DNA of 64,000 nucleotides from Lachnospiraceae bacterium 10-1 (GTDB lineage Bacteria > Bacillota > Clostridia > Lachnospirales > Lachnospiraceae), in the NCBI GenBank assembly GCA_000403495.2, contig KE159810.1, positions 1 through 64,000 on the forward strand, read 5' to 3'. Positions 61,144 through 64,000 of this stretch are shown here, piece after piece. Position 1 is the first letter of the stretch, and each line of letters starts with the position of its first letter. The position numbers were made by a program, and so were the translations under genes. The notes under the pieces are model-generated. The model saw nothing but the letters and a program-made list of their open reading frames with translations, was not told the origin of the DNA and ran no database searches.

Positions 61144-63591
61144 TTATTTTTTTGTTGTAAATGTTACTTTTCCTTCCCGATATCCGGCTGAGACTTTGTC
61201 TCCCCGTAAAATGCGGCCTTCCAGTATTTCCTCGGCAAGTTTATCCTCAACCACATTTTGAATGGCTCTCTTTAACGGTCTTGCCCCCATCTTATCATCC
61301 GAATAAGTGCTGACAATATGCTCCCTTAACGCACTGCTCAAAGAAAGTTTGATCTGCATTTGTTTTTCACATCTTTCCGTCAGATTATCTGCAAGAAGAT
61401 TTATAATTTCATGCATTTCTTTCTCTGTAAGCGGCTGGAATACCATAATCTCATCAATACGATTAATAAATTCCGGTTTAAAAAGCCTTTTTACCTCTTC
61501 CATCACTCCGGCTTTCATTTTCTCATAATCCTGTTCTTTCGTTGTCTCCGCAAAGAAACCAAGATTCTTAGGAGCAATAATTCTCTGTGCGCCGGCATTG
61601 GATGTCATAATAAGAATCGTATTTTTAAAGCTGACCTTTCTTCCTTTAGAATCAGTAATATGACCATCATCCAATACCTGTAAAAGCACATTAAATACAT
61701 CCTGATGTGCCTTTTCAATTTCATCAAACAAAACCACCGAGTAAGGGTTTTTACGTACTTTTTCGCTTAACTGTCCTCCATCCTCAAAACCTACATATCC
61801 CGGAGGCGAACCTATCATTTTTGATACTGAATGACCTTCCATGTATTCCGACATATCCACACGGATCAAAGCATTTTCAGAGCCAAACATGGCCTCTGCA
61901 AGAGCCTTGCTCAGTTCCGTTTTTCCCACACCGGTAGGCCCTAAAAATAAAAACGATCCAATGGGCCTGTCAGGATCCTGTAAACCAACTCTTCCTCTTC
62001 GAATAGCGCGTGATACAGCCGAAACTGCCGCTTCCTGCCCGATTACCCGCTTATGGAGAATCTTTTCCAGCTTAAGCAGTCTTTCGCTTTCCTTTTCTGT
62101 CAGCTTTTTCACAGGAACTTTTGTCCAGGAGGCTACTACTTCTGCAATTTCATTTTCTCCTACAGATAATCCGCTTTCCGCTTGTTCTTTTCGTATTTTC
62201 TCCTTGGTTCTCTCATATTTCTTTATCAGCTTTTCCTGTTCTGCCCTGACAGAAGCTGCTTTTTCAAAATTCTGCGCCTTAAGGCACTGCTCCACTTCCT
62301 CATCAATCTGTGAAATCCGATCTGCCATTTCCTTTAATTTTTCAGGCTTGTGCATATTTTTAAGCCGGAGGGCGGAAGCCGCCTCATCAATCAGATCAAT
62401 TGCCTTATCCGGAAGATTTCTGTCATTAATATATCTCTGAGACAATTGTACCGCTGCCTGAATCGCCTCATCCGTAATAGTCACTTTATGGTGATCTTCA
62501 TACTTAGGCGCCACACCCTTAAGGATATTTACTGCTTCCTGCACAGAAGGTTCTTCTACATAAACTGATTGAAAACGCCTCTCTAACGCAGCATCCTTTT
62601 CCACATATTTATGATACTCTGCCACTGTAGTAGCCCCGATCAGCTGCAACTCTCCTCTTGCCAGTGAAGGCTTTAAAATGTTCGAAGCATCAATTGCCCC
62701 CTCTGCACCGCCGGCTCCAATGATGGTATGCATCTCATCCAAAAAAAGAATTACATTTCCATCCTCCTGCACTTCACGTATTACTCTTTTAATTCTCTCT
62801 TCAAATTCTCCCCTGTATTTTGATCCTGCAACCATTCCTGACAAATCAAGGGTAAGCAGTCTTTTATTCTGCACCGTAGAAGGCACTTCCCCTGCCACAA
62901 TGCGAAGGGCAAGTCCCTCCACCACAGCAGTTTTTCCTACCCCTGGTTCTCCAATCAGACAGGGATTGTTTTTTGTCCTGCGGCTTAAAATTTCAATCAC
63001 CCGTTTAATTTCACTTTCTCTTCCAATCACAGGATCTAAGTTTCCTGCCGCTGCAAGCGCCGTAAGATCTCTGCTGTACTGTTCTAAGGTAGACGCCTGC
63101 CTGCTTTTTTTATTTTGTTTTTTACCCAGATCTTCCTTGTACAGCCCTCCGTTTTCTCCCATTGCCACCAGGGTATCTACATACAGTTTTTGAACAGACA
63201 TTCCCAGCGTGTTAAGCAGACGTACCGCTACGTTTTCTCCACTTTTCAATAAAGCCAGAAAAATATGCTCTGTTCCGGTTTTCTCAGCATCAAAACGATC
63301 TGCCTGTCTGTGTGCTTCCTCTAAAACCTCCTGGGCCCTGGGTGAATATCCTTCTCTCTCTTTTACAGATATTGTTATTTCCGGTACAATCAGTTCTTTT
63401 ATCATCTCCATGATTTTTTCTTCATCAGCACCATTTTCTTCCAGCACTCTGGCCGCAACTCCGGTCTTTTCCTTTAACAGTCCAACCAGAATATGCTCCG
63501 TCCCTATATAGCCGGCATACATCCTCCCTGCTGCCTTTTTTGCCAGCATTAACGCTGTCTTTGCTTTATCCGTAAAACCACCTGACTGCAT
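61144..63591 (-). CDS. clpC: ATP-dependent Clp protease ATPase subunit ClpC
   Basis: 815 residues from MQSGGFTDKAKTALMLAKKA. Two Clp N repeats (IGTEHILVGLLKE, TGTEHIFLALLKS), AAA1 with GEPGVGKTAVVEG, a middle UVR-like coiled coil (CLKAQNFEKAASVRAEQEKL), AAA2 with LGPTGVGKTELSKAL and the C-terminal D2 domain. Unfolds substrates for ClpP. ATG 63591 has GGAGGAGCTTAAT upstream. It overlaps nothing but starts 2 bp before the stop codon boundary of the GntR gene, so the two are coupled. Confidence 0.96.
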   Translation of the reverse strand: MQSGGFTDKAKTALMLAKKAAGRMYAGYIGTEHILVGLLKEKTGVAARVLEENGADEEKIMEMIKELIVPEITISVKEREGYSPRAQEVLEEAHRQADRFDAEKTGTEHIFLALLKSGENVAVRLLNTLGMSVQKLYVDTLVAMGENGGLYKEDLGKKQNKKSRQASTLEQYSRDLTALAAAGNLDPVIGRESEIKRVIEILSRRTKNNPCLIGEPGVGKTAVVEGLALRIVAGEVPSTVQNKRLLTLDLSGMVAGSKYRGEFEERIKRVIREVQEDGNVILFLDEMHTIIGAGGAEGAIDASNILKPSLARGELQLIGATTVAEYHKYVEKDAALERRFQSVYVEEPSVQEAVNILKGVAPKYEDHHKVTITDEAIQAAVQLSQRYINDRNLPDKAIDLIDEAASALRLKNMHKPEKLKEMADRISQIDEEVEQCLKAQNFEKAASVRAEQEKLIKKYERTKEKIRKEQAESGLSVGENEIAEVVASWTKVPVKKLTEKESERLLKLEKILHKRVIGQEAAVSAVSRAIRRGRVGLQDPDRPIGSFLFLGPTGVGKTELSKALAEAMFGSENALIRVDMSEYMEGHSVSKMIGSPPGYVGFEDGGQLSEKVRKNPYSVVLFDEIEKAHQDVFNVLLQVLDDGHITDSKGRKVSFKNTILIMTSNAGAQRIIAPKNLGFFAETTKEQDYEKMKAGVMEEVKRLFKPEFINRIDEIMVFQPLTEKEMHEIINLLADNLTERCEKQMQIKLSLSSALREHIVSTYSDDKMGARPLKRAIQNVVEDKLAEEILEGRILRGDKVSAGYREGKVTFTTKK

Positions 63592-63592
63592 A

Positions 63593-63967
63593 TTAAGCTC
63601 CTCCAAACTCTCTATATACTTCGTCCACCACCCGGTACACTTCCTCCCTGGAAATCCCTTTACAAATTCCTTTTGCAAGAATTACCCGTAATTCATCATT
63701 CATTTCTTCAAGACATCTTAATTTATCAATGTCCAGTGCAATTACAGCTCCTTTTCTCCTATCTACCTTTAAAAAACCTTCCTGCTTTAACACAGTGTAA
63801 GCTTTGTTGACAGTGTGCATATTAATGCCGATATCATCCGCCAACTGTCTGACAGAGGGCAGTGCATCTCCTTCCTGAATCTGCTCTGTTGCAATTCCCA
63901 AAATAATCTGATTGCGCAGCTGCAGATAAAGCGCCTCACCGCTATTAAAATCTATTTCAATTATCAT
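63593..63967 (-). CDS. GntR family regulator (YtrA type)
   Basis: 124 residues starting MIIEIDFNSGEALYLQLRNQ. Winged-helix GntR domain (EGDALPSVRQLADDIGINMHTVNKAYTVLKQEGFL) and a short C-terminal helix pair (EEMNDELRVILAKGICKGIS), the compact YtrA subfamily without an effector domain. It occupies the place where ctsR lies upstream of clpC in Bacilli, so it may regulate clpC. ATG 63967 follows AAAGG. Confidence 0.92.
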   Translation of the reverse strand: MIIEIDFNSGEALYLQLRNQIILGIATEQIQEGDALPSVRQLADDIGINMHTVNKAYTVLKQEGFLKVDRRKGAVIALDIDKLRCLEEMNDELRVILAKGICKGISREEVYRVVDEVYREFGGA

Positions 63968-64000
63968 GTGCATATCCTTTAAGAGGAATAGCTGACGCTA

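Overview
The window reads as the chromosome of a spore-forming, low-GC Firmicute of the class Clostridia, most likely a Lachnospiraceae. The evidence is gene content and order: gpr-spoIIP-lepA-hemW beside rpsT, an apparently intact sigK, the dgt-dnaG-rpoD-trmK cluster, rnpB, a one-chain clostridial-type purL, clpC and radA. I cannot name the genus.

Positions 1 to about 19,370 are an integrated element, visibly richer in GC than the chromosome to its right. Its right end interrupts the Mg-chelatase-like gene yifB/comM (19239-20447), which keeps its first 359 codons and then runs into foreign sequence. The left end, the integrase and the other yifB half lie outside the window. The left part (1-7.6 kb, all minus strand) is a phage-type replication module: sigma-like factor, DUF2800 nuclease-like protein, DUF2815 ssDNA-binding protein, family A DNA polymerase and a VirE-like primase/helicase, with two Com-like zinc ribbons. 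The polymerase carries an intein inside its active-site motif B. Inside that intein, in a different reading frame, lies a complete phage-type homing endonuclease ORF that overlaps the coding sequence of both splicing blocks. This is the strongest finding.

The rest of the element (7.6-17.2 kb) is cargo: about ten minus-strand genes, seven of them with a related short polar N-terminus, separated by hairpin-forming repeats of two families that sit in the 5' leaders of five genes. An AgrC/AgrA-like GHKL kinase and LytTR regulator stand upstream and are probably their regulators. A YciI-like gene with a divergent TetR regulator and a repeat-rich non-coding tail finish the element.

From 20.4 to 28.4 kb are core sporulation and translation genes. 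From 29.4 to 34.4 kb is a decayed accessory island: an Rpn remnant, a broken YhcG nuclease gene, a serine-recombinase tail, and a compact operon of XRE regulator, YhcG nuclease, coiled-coil membrane protein (with an in-frame stop) and Swt1-type HEPN protein that looks like a conflict or defence locus. From 35 to 64 kb are rnpB, a nucleoside kinase, trmK-rpoD-dnaG-dgt, an esterase/acetyltransferase pair, a VanRS-like two-component system, purL, a TetR-linked pair of aspartoacylase-like proteins (one without its zinc ligands), a secreted GH13 enzyme with a divergent LacI regulator, tRNA-Trp, an LCP protein, radA, clpC and a GntR regulator.
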